64,000 bases of DNA from NCBI GenBank assembly GCA_036925085.1, contig JAUPFP010000014.1, forward strand, positions 4,749,182 to 4,813,181, read 5' to 3'. This stretch comes from Brachycybe producta (Eukaryota > Arthropoda > Diplopoda > Playtdesmida > Andrognathidae). Both the position numbers and the translations under genes were made by a program. Shown piece by piece: positions 11,949-22,900 of this stretch. Within the stretch, counting starts at the first letter, position 1. Every line of letters begins with the position of its first letter. The notes beneath the pieces are model-generated. The model searched no databases. It was not told the DNA's origin and saw only the letters and a program-made list of their open reading frames with translations.

Positions 11949-12537
11949 TCAGTCTTCTTCTCGCTTAATTACTACGACTTTCATTTTAACGAACAAAGTG
12001 TTTTTGACGATGTAAAGCTCTTTATTGTTAAGTAGATCGGAATGAAGAGCAAATTTCTCGAGATTTGCCACCACGATTCCATCGGTACCGTTCCCGGCAC
12101 TCGGTCTTTCGATAAAAATCTGGCGATGGTCCGCTGTCGAATTGACGTACCGAGTGAAGTGATATTTGTCTCTGGTCTCTCTTTGATCCATGATGGAAAA
12201 AGTGAAGTTCACTGTGATGGGCCACGTAAGGATGTCGTCCCACTCGCCACACTCGACGGCCACCGTCAATGAAATGTGGGTACCATTTGCTCGACCTTTT
12301 CCGTTTAGGTACACCTTCGACTTGAACTTGTAACCGTGCTGACTCGTATAATAACTGGCACTCATGACGTCACCTTTTTGTTTTTTCTCGTTAAACCCTT
12401 GGATCTTAAAGATGTGGACGTGAACCTCGGCTTCGGCTTCGGCCACCGATCTTTCGTTTAACGACACGAGTTTTTCCATTTTTTCCTTTAGATCTCGCAA
12501 ATTGTTTCTCATTGAAACTTCGCTTGATAACCAAAAA
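11949..12537 (-). CDS. TRAF-type MATH domain protein, possibly the last exon only
   Basis: The frame from ATG 12512 encodes 187 aa. A short charged helix (LKEKMEKLVSLNERS), likely coiled coil, comes first, then a TRAF/MATH domain. The domain features are HVHIFKIQGF, then SASYYTSQHGYKFKSKVYLN, CGEWDDILTWPITVNF, a FIERPSAG stretch and a final LYIVKNTLFVKMKVVV strand. TRAF domains trimerise and bind cytoplasmic tails of receptors. The frame stays open upstream to a possible acceptor (AATACAG, exon from about 12537), so this may be the final exon of a TRAF gene with RING and zinc-finger exons further 5'. I found no such exons up to 14.4 kb. It may instead be a stand-alone MATH gene or a fragment. 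The stop is TGA at 11949. Confidence 0.6.
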
Positions 12538-12599
12538 TCTGTATTTTAAAATTTACATTATTAAGTTAAGATGGTTTAATAATGAAAACGACACTCGAA

Positions 12600-12850
12600 T
12601 TCTCGTTATTCTATTTTTCAGGAGCAAAATTAAGGGAAATTTGAATGTATTTTAGAAACTAGAAAGGTAGCTCAGTCACTTGAGGCTATTTTCATGTTGA
12701 TATCTTTCAAAATAAGCTTTTTTTATGTCAGTTTGAAAATGACCTAATGTTTAATTTGAAAGATATCAACATGAGAACACTATCTAGTTTTTAACACACT
12801 TTCAATTTCCTTCTAGTTGTTGCTCTTTTAAAATGTAGAATAACCAGAGT
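12600..12850. repeat. Family A palindromic element
   Basis: The left arm starts near 12617 and the inverted arm near 12755 (TTTGAAAGATATCAACATG). It lies about 65 bases upstream of the TRAF-domain frame. Confidence 0.8.
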
Positions 12851-13299
12851 TCATAAAATAATTTAATTTTGAATCTTATTTGAATCAATTATTACTTTTT
12901 GTTCTGGTCAGATCTCTAATAATATTATCAACATTCTGACTGCATAAAACATGCTTGGAAGACTCTTCTAGTCCACTATGTGTACTGGCCACATTCTTGT
13001 TGGCTCTTTTGTGTCGAAATCGCCACTTTTTTTCGGAAATTACCTATTCAAAAGGAATCCATAAATAAATCATTTTATATTTTTGTCCTGAAAGAAAAAC
13101 ACATTAATTCACTTTTTGCGATGAGAAAAACGGTTTGACAGTCGTTGTCATCACAGTTGGACATTTACATTGAGAAATGGATCCACTTTCCAATGTGTCC
13201 TCCTTTTTTTCTCCTTTCGAGAAAGTCACTAAAACTAAATTACAGTATATATATATAACATTCAAATTACATGAGGACGCTTTCCGAACTTCAGAGCAG

Positions 13300-13580
13300 C
13301 AATTCCACTAAGGAAAAATCGAAAGTGTGTTAGAAACTAGAAAGTTTAGCTCAATCACTTAACAGTATTTTTTATGTTGATATTTTTCAAAATAAACTTT
13401 TTCTATAGACAAAAATAAAAAAAACATTGTTTGTTTAAAGTTGGGTTATTTTCAAACTGACAAAAAAAGCTTATTTTGAAAGATGTCAACATGCAAATAT
13501 TCTTGGAAGTGATTGAGCTACCCTTCTAGTTTCTAAAAAAAAACACTTTGAAGTTTCTCTTAATTTTGCTTCTAAAACCA
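13300..13580. repeat. Family A palindromic element
   Basis: Both arms are well preserved. The right arm reads GAAAGATGTCAACATGCAAA, then GAGCTACCCTTCTAGTTTC, and a TTTTGCTTCTAAAACCACCTTAA end reaches 13585. Confidence 0.82.
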
Positions 13581-14465
13581 CCTTAAAAATATATCATCAG
13601 ATAATATTTACCTATAAATAGAAGACTTACAAATTGACGATACATCTTAACTTCATTAAGTCTATGAAATCAGTTGTTAATTTTAGCTTTTTCTACTTTC
13701 TTAACATTTAATAAAAAAAGTCAACAATGAAGAGGATATAAATTGAAATATGTTTATAGTTTGATAAAATTAGATTTTGTTTATTAATTTCCTGGAAATA
13801 AAAGTAGAAAATTATTAATATGTCGAACACACAATTATTATTTGACATCCTGGGGGGAAATAATATTTTCCAATCTTTGACTGATTGGCTCAGCGTTAAT
13901 TTTCAGATATTAATCTCCGATCACTACGAGAAGTCTCTTTATTGTCTATAATAATTACAAAATTGTTAAATCAATATATCATTTTATTGATATTTTGATA
14001 CTGTTAATTTTATTTATAGATTATTCCTGTGGTTTTTTTGTGTTTGAAAAGTGCCGCAGTAGTTCGTCTTCGGAATGAATCTTCGTCAAAAAAGTAGGAT
14101 ATATTTTTTTGTATTATGCAAGTCAAATTTTGCACAAACAGTTACTAAATGTTGTTATTTTATTCAATTTCACTTTATTTTTTTAAAAACATTTCTAAAA
14201 AAAAGAATAATTTATGAAAGAGTTTTTAAATTAAATAGTAAATTAATGGAAAAATGGGCAAAATTCACCATTTTCTTTTTTTTGTTTTTTTTTTTTGCTT
14301 TTAAATCGAAATTTTAATTGCTTTGTTTTGAAGAGCGCACTGCATAAAATTTATAATTTCTAAAAAACAAACTATTTTCACATTTGTAAATTTATATTTC
14401 TATAATATTAATAAGCACTTCTCTTCCAAGTCTGTGATAAGAAATTAATACGAGAAATATTTCTG

Positions 14466-15219
14466 TCGAGACATATTTGGTTGACGTTGGTTCATCTCGA
14501 GAATCCGGACGACGTTCTCGGTTTCGTAGATGTCATTAAGGACCACATCAGTTTTGTTGTCTGGGGTCAGAATGAGGCAGTTGCCCATTTGATGCAAGTG
14601 GTAATTGTACATTTTTATATATTGTTTGCAGGGCCCTATAACTCCTAGTCTATTTTATTGATACTCTAGAGTAGCTAGACCAGGGCTTTTCCTCAAAGGG
14701 GACCAAAACGATTAGAGAAAATTACAACTTCCTTAAAACAATTTAAAATTTACAAATTTTTAAACATTTAAGATAAATTTTCTAAACCATTTTTGTAAAA
14801 AGTTACATAAAAAACAATTGTCATTTTTTCATCTTTTATGATGTTATGCGTCCAAATATTTTGTATCAGGGCTTTGGGTAACCTTGTTACCGACCTCATT
14901 GTTTGCTACCTCAAATTACATTTCTACAACATTTGTGGAATTCAGGTTTCGAACCGTTAATTGGTTCGTTTGTAGGTTTTATCGTATGAAAAAATACGGA
15001 ATAATTTCACGTATTTTAGGAAAATATCATAAAAGTGACTTTTTCAATTGAGCTGATTCGGAAGGTGCCGAACACGTTGCGTTGAAATTGAGACATTTTA
15101 CCATTCCGTTTTATATTTTAAGTGGTGGAATTTTGTGTTCATTATTTGTGTTTCTATTTGAGATTGTTATTGTCAAAATAGGAAACGAATTTGACAAGTT
15201 TTTATCCAATTTGTGTCTT
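14466..15219 (+). pseudogene. Broken ionotropic receptor copy
   Basis: Two blocks match separate exons of the intact IR gene just downstream. Block 1 (14466-14601) reads HLENPDDVLGFVDVIKDH, then ISFVVWGQNEAVAHLMQ, matching ISHIETLLRDQNTFAVFGWT/VAKFMHL of intact exon 3. Block 2 (exon from 14976, after TTTGTAG) matches the last exon in the same phase: RMKKYGIISRILGKYHKSDF, then LRHFTIPFYILSGGILCSLF of the fourth membrane segment. An in-frame TGA at 15049-15051 interrupts block 2. The exons for the ligand-binding lobes and membrane segments 1-3 are missing, as the blocks are 0.37 kb apart against 2.3 kb in the intact gene. It cannot encode a channel and is best read as a tandem duplicate decayed by internal deletion. 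Confidence 0.78.
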
Positions 15220-15417
15220 TCAGGTTTTTGTTCTCGACAGAAAAACTGATCGAACGGTTTATTGCATGTCGATCATTAATTTGTTAGTACTTTAATTAGA
15301 CGTCGTTTTAGGTTTGTGGGAACTTGAAGGGGAATATAGTTATGAATTTAAACATCTTCTTCGTGGATCGAATAAACTGTCGTTGTTTTTACGAAGAAGA
15401 AGAGTAGAATATTAGAA

Positions 15418-18400
15418 ATGACGAACTTGTGTTGCATTTTGATTGTATTTGTTTGTATTTTACAATCAAATGTCTTTGGTAAATTTTGATTCTTTTTATG
15501 TATTTTTGTTTCAAATAATTGTCTTAAGATGTTTTATTAACAGGTATTTTACAAACTCTGGGTTTTTCTGTGTTTAGGTAGCAGAATGTTGCTTAATTGT
15601 ATTTTCATGTTGATATCTTTTCAAAATAAGCTTTTCATTATTTTTTAGACAAAATATCTAAAACAAAATATCGTCTGTTTATAATTTGGTTAATTTTTAA
15701 ACTGACATAAAAAGCTTATTTTAAAAGATATCAATAGCCTTAAGTGATTGAGCTACCCTTCTAGTTTTTAAAACACTTTCTATTTTCTAGTCATTTTGCT
15801 TTAAAAAAACAGAATGACCTGAGTTCAAGGGGCATTTACACTTTAAAACCAGCTTAAGAAAAAATGTGAAAGTGTTTTATAAACTTAGAGAGGAGTGTGT
15901 AAGTAACTGAATTATTTAAACGTATTTTCATTTTAAAAAATATTTAAAAATAAACTTTTTATGTTAGTTTGAAAATGAACAACAATTCTGGTTACAACTT
16001 TGAAGTTAAATAACGTAAATGAAAAATTTGAATTTGTCGTGAAAAGTTTATTTTTAAAGATAACGACTACAATAGTTAAAAATCTTCATCTTGATGTTAT
16101 TCAAAATGAACTTTTTATAGATACACCTCGTAAATAATTCGATCTAATGTTGAAAGTTGATTCATTTTCGAATTACTGACATGAAAATTTTATTTTAAAA
16201 GATCGCATCAACCTTTATAAGTGATTGAACTACCCTTCTAGTTTCTAAAACACATTCAAGTTTCTTTTGATTCTGAACCTGAAAGACACTTTTAAAACCA
16301 CCTCATAATATAAAATTTGTCACAAATGTGAATGAAGGTGGCCGAAATAATATTTTCCAATCCATTTCGAGCAAACACAAATGTCTGAGGGAATTAAATG
16401 AAGGTTTTGAAATTCGATTGGATGGAATGTTTCAATCTGTTATTGACTTGATCAGAAATTGGAAATTACACAAAGTCTCTTTAATATTCATCAAAAGTGA
16501 AGATTTAACATTCAGTAAGTTTATTAAATTACAATTTTTAAAGGAGGTAGTCATTAGTAGGGCTCGGATTTTTAGGCAATATCAAGCAATTGTTTCTCAA
16601 TTTGTGGCCCAAGTGCCATCATCATAATTAGAGCAATTGCAATTATGCTTTTTCTAATCGAAAAGGCTGGTTAGAGGCTAGGTTTACTATCAGTTGTCAT
16701 TTAGAGTGTTACTTCACATTTGGCTTTTGGGCCACAAATTGAGAAATATTTGCTTTATATTGCATACAAATTCGAACCCCAGTAATTATGGCTCAGTTTT
16801 GTTATACTCGTAGGTTGGGATTTGTCCGTCATCGCAAGAATGTTTACGAGCTTGCACGTCTTTGGATGGACAACGGAAACAGAATTTTACCAAATGGACA
16901 TTGCGAACATCAGCCACATTGAGACTTTACTTCGAGATCAAAATACTTTTGCCGTTTTCGGTTGGACTCGTGCGGATGTTGCTAAATTTATGCACTTGGT
17001 TAGTCAATTGTTCGGATTTTTCTTCACTGAAGTATGTTATTGTTTAAATTACAAATTTTTGCAGATCTCTCTTAATTTTGAAGGGGAAAGAAATCATATT
17101 TGGATCGTTGGTTCGCAAGAGTCACTGATGGCCACCGATGTTCTCCAGGTTCCTCTCGCGAGAAACGGTTTTCAAAGTGCTCAGTATGTGGTTCTTTCAC
17201 CGGAAAACGACACGGTGCTGGTAAAATGCTTTTAGTTATCTAGAAGGAATAGGTCTCTGTCTTTTTGTGTTCTAAGTGGGCATTTTTAACTTTTTCTTGA
17301 GGAACGTAAGTCGAATTGCCGTAATTATATTCGGTTGTTGGACGTGTTCTACGTGGAAGAAAAAAACACCGTTGTTTCGATCGCATTTGGCGAATGGACA
17401 CATGTTTTTGGATTGATTCTCTGGGAAGAATTACGCGGTGACGAGAAAGTTTTAGGTCTTCGGCAAAAATCGGTTGTTGGCATCGGCTTCGAGGTGTCTG
17501 GTTTACGACTTGTAGTTGACAAAGTTCGTAAATTTCATGAATTTTGTGCCTCTTTTTAGTTTCCGCTTATTTTTATGGTGAAAAATGACAGCAACGGACT
17601 TTCTTACGAAGGTTATGTCGTGAATATTGTCCAGCTGTTGTCCGAACACTTCGATTTTAGGTGACCGCGAGATGTTACGCTTGATCATTTCATATCAATT
17701 GATATTGCTAACATTTTGAAATATTGTTTGTTTTGTAGACTCGAATTTACTTTGAATTCAGCTTTTTCTCCTGGAAATAAAGTGAATAATACATACACAG
17801 GAAACATTGGGGCACTTTACGAAAGGGTCCGTAACTCTTTTAAGGATGTTTTACGTGATTGAGCTACCCTTTCTAGTTTATAAACACTTTGAAGTTTCTC
17901 TTAACACATTTCATTTTTAATAAGAAGTATGTTTGGAATGAATTTTGACAGAAGGCGGACATTTCGGTGAACTTTCTGTCGATGACGGCGAATCGTCACG
18001 AAGCGATGTCTTTTTTATATTACGTCAAAAGTGGCCGACTCGGCCTTTGGCACCAATCTCCGGTCAAAGTGTTTTCTCCGGTGGCTCACGTCTTAACCTT
18101 CAGTCCAGCTGTTTGGTTTCTCTCATTTGTGTCCACTTTTTTTCTTCTCACTTTGTTCATTTTGTCTGTTTTTCATCGTTGGTCTCTGATGCCCACCAAA
18201 GACAGAAATTTCTACTCTTTCGAAACGAGTAAATTTCCAAATATTATGATCATTTAAAATTCGTTATAGGAAATTCGCCTTGCGTGATTATTTTTCAGCG
18301 TTCGCCGAAACGAGAGGAATTTCGTCAAAAGTTTTTTTCGGCGTTTTTCTAGTCTTTTCTCTGGTCGTCTCTACTTATTATAATTCTGTGCTGATGGCTT

Positions 18401-19604
18401 TCCTAACTTATTCCATGTCATCGATTCCTTTCACCAACTTGGAGGAACTTTTGTCCGAGGACACATTTCATTTGACTTTAATGGAACACACGAGCCAATA
18501 TGAAATACTTTCCGTAAGTGCGATGTTTTTGGCTCTTACGGGTGCGTAACGAGGGCACACCGAGTGAGGCACCTGCCTTGGGCGCTAATATTGGGGCGCA
18601 AAATAACTAGAATGATTATTCTAAGGGGGAGGCTAGTTTTTGCTTTGAGTGCTTAGCTCATGGGCGCAGAATAGATTCGCTAAATAACTAGAATGGCAAC
18701 ACTAAGAGGGCGCCAGTTTTATCTCTTGCCTCAGGAGCAAAATTCGCTAGTTATGGCAGATTTCTGACCGCTCTTGGCACGCAGTCCACTTTTTGACTGC
18801 AAAATGAAGTCGAGGTTGTTGCCAAAAGTGGCCACCGTGAGTGTTTCCATAGAAAATACATTGCAACCACAGCTCAACCACTTTCGACTCCATTTTGCAC
18901 TGGAAAAGTGGTCTGTGTGTTGGAACCCTTAAAAACGCTTAGAACTTTCGTGTTCGCGTTCCGTGATTGTTTTTTTTTTCTCTTAATAGAATTCTGAATC
19001 TGGTATTTTTCACGACGTCTGGAAGAAAATCGTCTCCAGTGGTCAACCACTGATAAAAGACTGGGATGACGTCGTTTCGGCGATCTGCCGATCTTCTAAT
19101 CTGGTCGTTCTGTTCGATTACGACTCAACCACTTACGAGCTCGAACCGTACGAGTGTCGTATCAGTGTCACGACCACTAACTTGATGACGAATTACGAAT
19201 ACATCGGTACCAGGAAAGAGTTTCCTTACACTCGATTGTTTTCTAGAACGTACGTCGTATTTTTTTAATGAAATCGAAGGTTCTCGAAGTTAAAAATGGA
19301 TTCTTACATTTTTTTTGTTTAAATTAATTCAAGAGTTTTGCGATTGAACGAATACGGTATTTTGGATCACATGATTCGACGTAACTTTAGTGTTGGCACC
19401 GATACCAAAGTGTTCGATTTAAGTGATAACGGTGAATCTTCTACTCTGCAATTGCAACATTTTACAATTCCGTTTTATGTACTCGTTGGAGGAGTGTTTT
19501 CGTCTCTTTTTGCATTTGCGTTCGAGGTGACCGTAAGTAGAATCTTTCAGACTAGAAAGAAATCGTTACGACGATCGATCGAACGCATTTTCTCGAAACC
19601 ATAA
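15418..19604 (+). CDS. Divergent ionotropic receptor (iGluR-related chemoreceptor)
   Basis: Predicted ligand-gated cation channel of the arthropod IR family. Eleven exons keep frame (670 aa): 15418-15478, 16338-16514, 16814-16998, 17065-17220, 17302-17523, 17560-17660, 17739-17826, 17952-18228, 18299-18513, 18990-19249, 19334-19604. Exon 1 is a signal peptide (MTNLCCILIVFVCILQS). A short N-terminal domain leads to the S1 lobe (GLRLVVDK, GYVVNIVQLLSEHF, ADISVNFLSMTANRHEAM), which keeps the arginine that binds glutamate in iGluRs (about R345). M1 is about 380-404, M3 about 432-458 and M4 about 622-648. M3 reads STYYNSVLMAFLTYS instead of the iGluR SYTANLAAF gate, so ligand and gating are likely changed. 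The S2 lobe spans exons 9-11. One intron is only 36 nt. Intron 1 holds two family A elements, and intron 9 a family B element. Confidence 0.88.
15590..16306. repeat. Two family A elements in IR intron 1
   Basis: The first copy ends at about 15858 (TTCAAGGGGCATTTACAC, TTTAAAACCAGCTTAAG). A second copy begins directly afterwards (GTGAAAGTGTTTTATAAACTTAG) and ends near 16306 (CTACCCTTCTAGTTTC, then TTTTAAAACCACCTCATAA). Together they make up most of the 859-base intron. Confidence 0.78.
17827..17951. repeat. Half of a family A element forming IR intron 7
   Basis: The 125-base intron contains only the right arm (GATTGAGCTACCCTTTCTAG, AAACACTTTGAAGTTTCTC). The left arm is missing. Confidence 0.65.
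18750..18940. repeat. Family B palindromic element
   Basis: Inverted ends carry GACTGCAAAATGAAGTCGA on the left and CGACTCCATTTTGCACTGG on the right, with AAAGTGGTCTGTGTGTTGGA at the outer end. It lies in IR intron 9. Confidence 0.75.
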
Positions 19605-19959
19605 ACATGTTTAAAAAGTAGAAAGGTACACGAGAATTTGTTTTGAAATTGTTTGTAGATATACTTTCTAGTTTCTTATAAAATGTTATTCATTTCTATA
19701 GAACTGTTTAGTTTGCAAAATATTTTGTGTTTCATTGAGCATCTTCCCATATGTTCCCATTGAGTTCCCATGTCCCAAGTCGAAGGGGAGTTTAGTTGCT
19801 CGGTTTTAAATTTTCTACTTAAAAACTAGAAGGTACACCGAACTTTTAGAAATGAAAATTTCACAAAAACATTCAAATTATTTTATTTAAATCAAATGCG
19901 AGAACAAAAATACAACAAACAATCAAATGAAATAAATGAATTAGTTTCCGTGTCCGTAA
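19605..19959. other. Convergent intergenic spacer
   Basis: This 355-base spacer lies between the stops of the IR gene (+) and the polycystin gene (-). It holds short family A fragments (AAAAAGTAGAAAGGTACACG at 19613 and AAAAACTAGAAGGTACACCG at 19820). Poly(A) signals for both genes must lie here or within the ends. TTTATT at 19881 reads AATAAA on the minus strand, but it lies inside the 3' flank of the polycystin gene only if that transcript extends about 80 bases past its stop. Confidence 0.5.
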
Positions 19960-22900
19960 TCAGTGTTGTTCACTACAGAGATGTCGTAATCGGTCAATCA
20001 ATGTGTCCAGTTGGTCATCTATCTTATTCCAAGTGGTCATTCGTCGTCTTTCTCTTCTGAGATGACCAAACACAAAAGGAACCAAATTCTGAAGTAGGTA
20101 TCTGAACATATTATAAACATCTCTTTTTGCAAATATTTGTCTTCGAGCTTTTTCGAATCCAATGGTGACGATGGCCACAAACACATTGGTCAAGCAGTAA
20201 TAAGTGACCATCACAAAGATGCCGAAGACGACCAGTCCCAAGTAAGGATGATGACGTTGATAGAGAGAAGTGTCGTGTCCACCACCGCAAGCGATGACCA
20301 AGTAATGAAAGAAAGTTCTCGTGACGGTGCTCATCGATGGGTCGTCATCGGTGCCGAAAATAAGATGAGCTCCGAGGACAAAAGCAACGAACAACACCAA
20401 ATACATCAAGGTGTAATTAAGCAAAGGTGGTAACGAGTTTCTCAAAGTTACGAGAAATGATTTCAGGTGCCGATTAAACGATAAAATGTTCCAGAACTGA
20501 AGCGTAACGAGCGTAACGACGAGTCCCAATGTGTGGACGCAAATCTCATCCCACTTGGCGGCCGAACGAAAGTCAACGAAAACGTTTTGTTTTTCGGCAT
20601 GAAGTTTCTTTACGAGAGAACGGACAGTGGCTAAATATTTGACCTGAATGACCGCTACAGCCAAACATGTGGTCAAAATAAGGAACGAAAGAAAGTTCCA
20701 AGGATTTTTGAAATAGTTTAATTTAAATTTGATTATTTTTAAGATCTGACGGACGAAATAGATCATAATGCAAATAACGATCATAACGACAAGAATAACG
20801 AAGGTGGAGTTGAAATCGGTGACGTAACCCAAAGGTCGGAATGTGGTAAAATGAAAACGGTGGCTGACCAATCCGGTAGCGGACAGTTCGAATTGAATAT
20901 TGATCACACCGAAGAAATTAGAGTTGACGTTGTAAGTTGCGAATTCGAAGAATACAACTCTCGTGGATTTGTCGATCCAACGGGTTTTTCGTAGGTAGTT
21001 CAGCACGGATCGTGAATTTGTCAGAAGTCTTCCTAATTCTGCGACGTATCCCGAATCGGAATAGGACACCATCATGTCTCCGTCGTAATGAACATCACCG
21101 AGTCCTTCTCGGTAGATCCAAGGATTCCATTTGTCGGTTACATCATCCGTGGAATTGGTCATCGCGGTCCAGCCTCTCGAGTAAGAACCTTTATCTTCCG
21201 TGCTCGTCTCGTAAGGAGAATTGCATTGATCGATGCCTCTTTTGAGTAACTCTGGCACCGCACAGGAGTATCCTTTACCAAAGAAATAACTCAATTTAGG
21301 ATCGTACATCAGGGAAGTGTTTTAAAAACTAGAAGGTTAGCTCAATCACTTAATAGTATTTTGAAAGATTGTCAACATGAAAATACTATTTTGAATGATT
21401 CAGCTTCTAGTTTCCAGTTCACTTTCAATTTCTTCAATTTTTTCACGTTGCTCTTCTGAAACGCGGAAATGATCAGCTGTTTTTTAAAACATCTTAAATT
21501 GCGTTGAAAGAGACCTTTTTTGACTCTTTGTTGCCTTAGTCTGGGAACACCGAGTAAAATGTGCTGATTGTCGGCTAGAGTGACGGTCCTATCGGCATTG
21601 TCTGGGTCGTACCATCCTGGACCGTGCAAATTTGGAAGTGCGGAGTACGAAAGGTAATCGTACACGTCTTCGGCTCTCATCACCTGGAATCGACGTGGAA
21701 TCGTTACCTTTATTATATCTAAGCTCGAAATGCCATAAAAATATACAGTAAAAATTGTTTAACAACAAAAATCGGATAACACAAAATATTACTTTCGCAA
21801 GAATGAATTTTTAGACTTTCTTTTAACACGAAATTTGTTTAACAAGAAAAAAAAAACAGTCTGGTTTCTTTCATTCCGTGTTAAACGGTTTTCATTGGTT
21901 TTACAATGGTGAATATTCTAGTTTCTAACTAACTTTGAAGTGGTTTCTAAATACACTGGAAACCGTTTAACACGAAACAGAAGAAACATTTGTGTTAAAA
22001 CGAATTTCGGATTAAAATAAGGAATTTTTATGCTATTCTCAGAGATCGGACCAAAAATACATTTCGTGTCATCTGATTTTTCGTGTTATCCATTTTCGCG
22101 TTCATAGCTGTTTTTAATTTTTTTTAAATATCAACCTGCATGACCATTCTAGTTTCTAACTGACTAAATTTTGAAGTGGTTTCTATAAGTGTAGTAGAAA
22201 TGTGATTGAACCTGGTGCAAGTTGGTCGTCCAACTCCATCCTTTGTAAGCATTTCTAACGAACATCATCCGAGCTGATCTGGTTTCATTGTAGGTCACTT
22301 CACTTTTCAGATGACCAATGACTGACCACAAACATCCGAACAAAACACAGTAAAACACAAAGTTACGCAAACGTTTTCGCGTTTCCATTTCGGTCTGAAT
22401 TCGAGTTAAAATTTTCTCAAGTTTCAATTTAGACAATTGATGATAATATATTTTCGTTAGAGTCGTTCGAAACCGAATTTGTCTGTTTTCGAACATCTTT
22501 TGGCCCCGATCATCATCATCATCATCATCATCATCATTATCGGACAAAAGTGATGACACTTTGTTATCGATTCGAAGATTTTCTTGTTCTTCCTCATCCT
22601 TAGAAATTCGGTGATTCTTTTTTTTATTTTTTAAAGAAAAAAATGTTTTAATTTGAGCTATTTGGATTTTTTTATTTTGCACGTTTTGTTACCGTAGCTA
22701 AACAAGTTTCTCTTACACTAAGAAGCAAAACTTTGAGTGTTTCGAGTACGATGATGCCGATAACGATTGTCGAGAAGAAAGATACGAGCCACTTTTTGCT
22801 TTTCACCGTGCCGTACCTCAGACCGTACAGCACTGTGAGATAGATCGAGACGAAACAGCCGACGACCACAAAGATCCATGCAAAATACGAACACCAATTT

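Larger units (their letters stand above)
12538..14465. other. Region between the TRAF frame and the IR copy
   Basis: It holds two family A copies, 12600-12850 (terminal TTCTATTTTTCAGGAGCAAA, then GAAACTAGAAAGGTAGCTC) and 13300-13580 (GAAACTAGAAAGTTTAGCTC ... CTACCCTTCTAGTTTC). The rest is AT-rich with no exon that I can support. Confidence 0.55.

Noticed and set aside
14075-14317. 80-codon plus-strand frame before the IR pseudogene
   Set aside because: It consists of A/T homopolymer codons (Phe, Lys) with no match to IR exons.
21310-21514. U12-type (AT-AC) intron to explain the missing acceptor
   Set aside because: The donor is GTCTCT, not ATATCC or GTATCC, so a minor-spliceosome intron is not supported.
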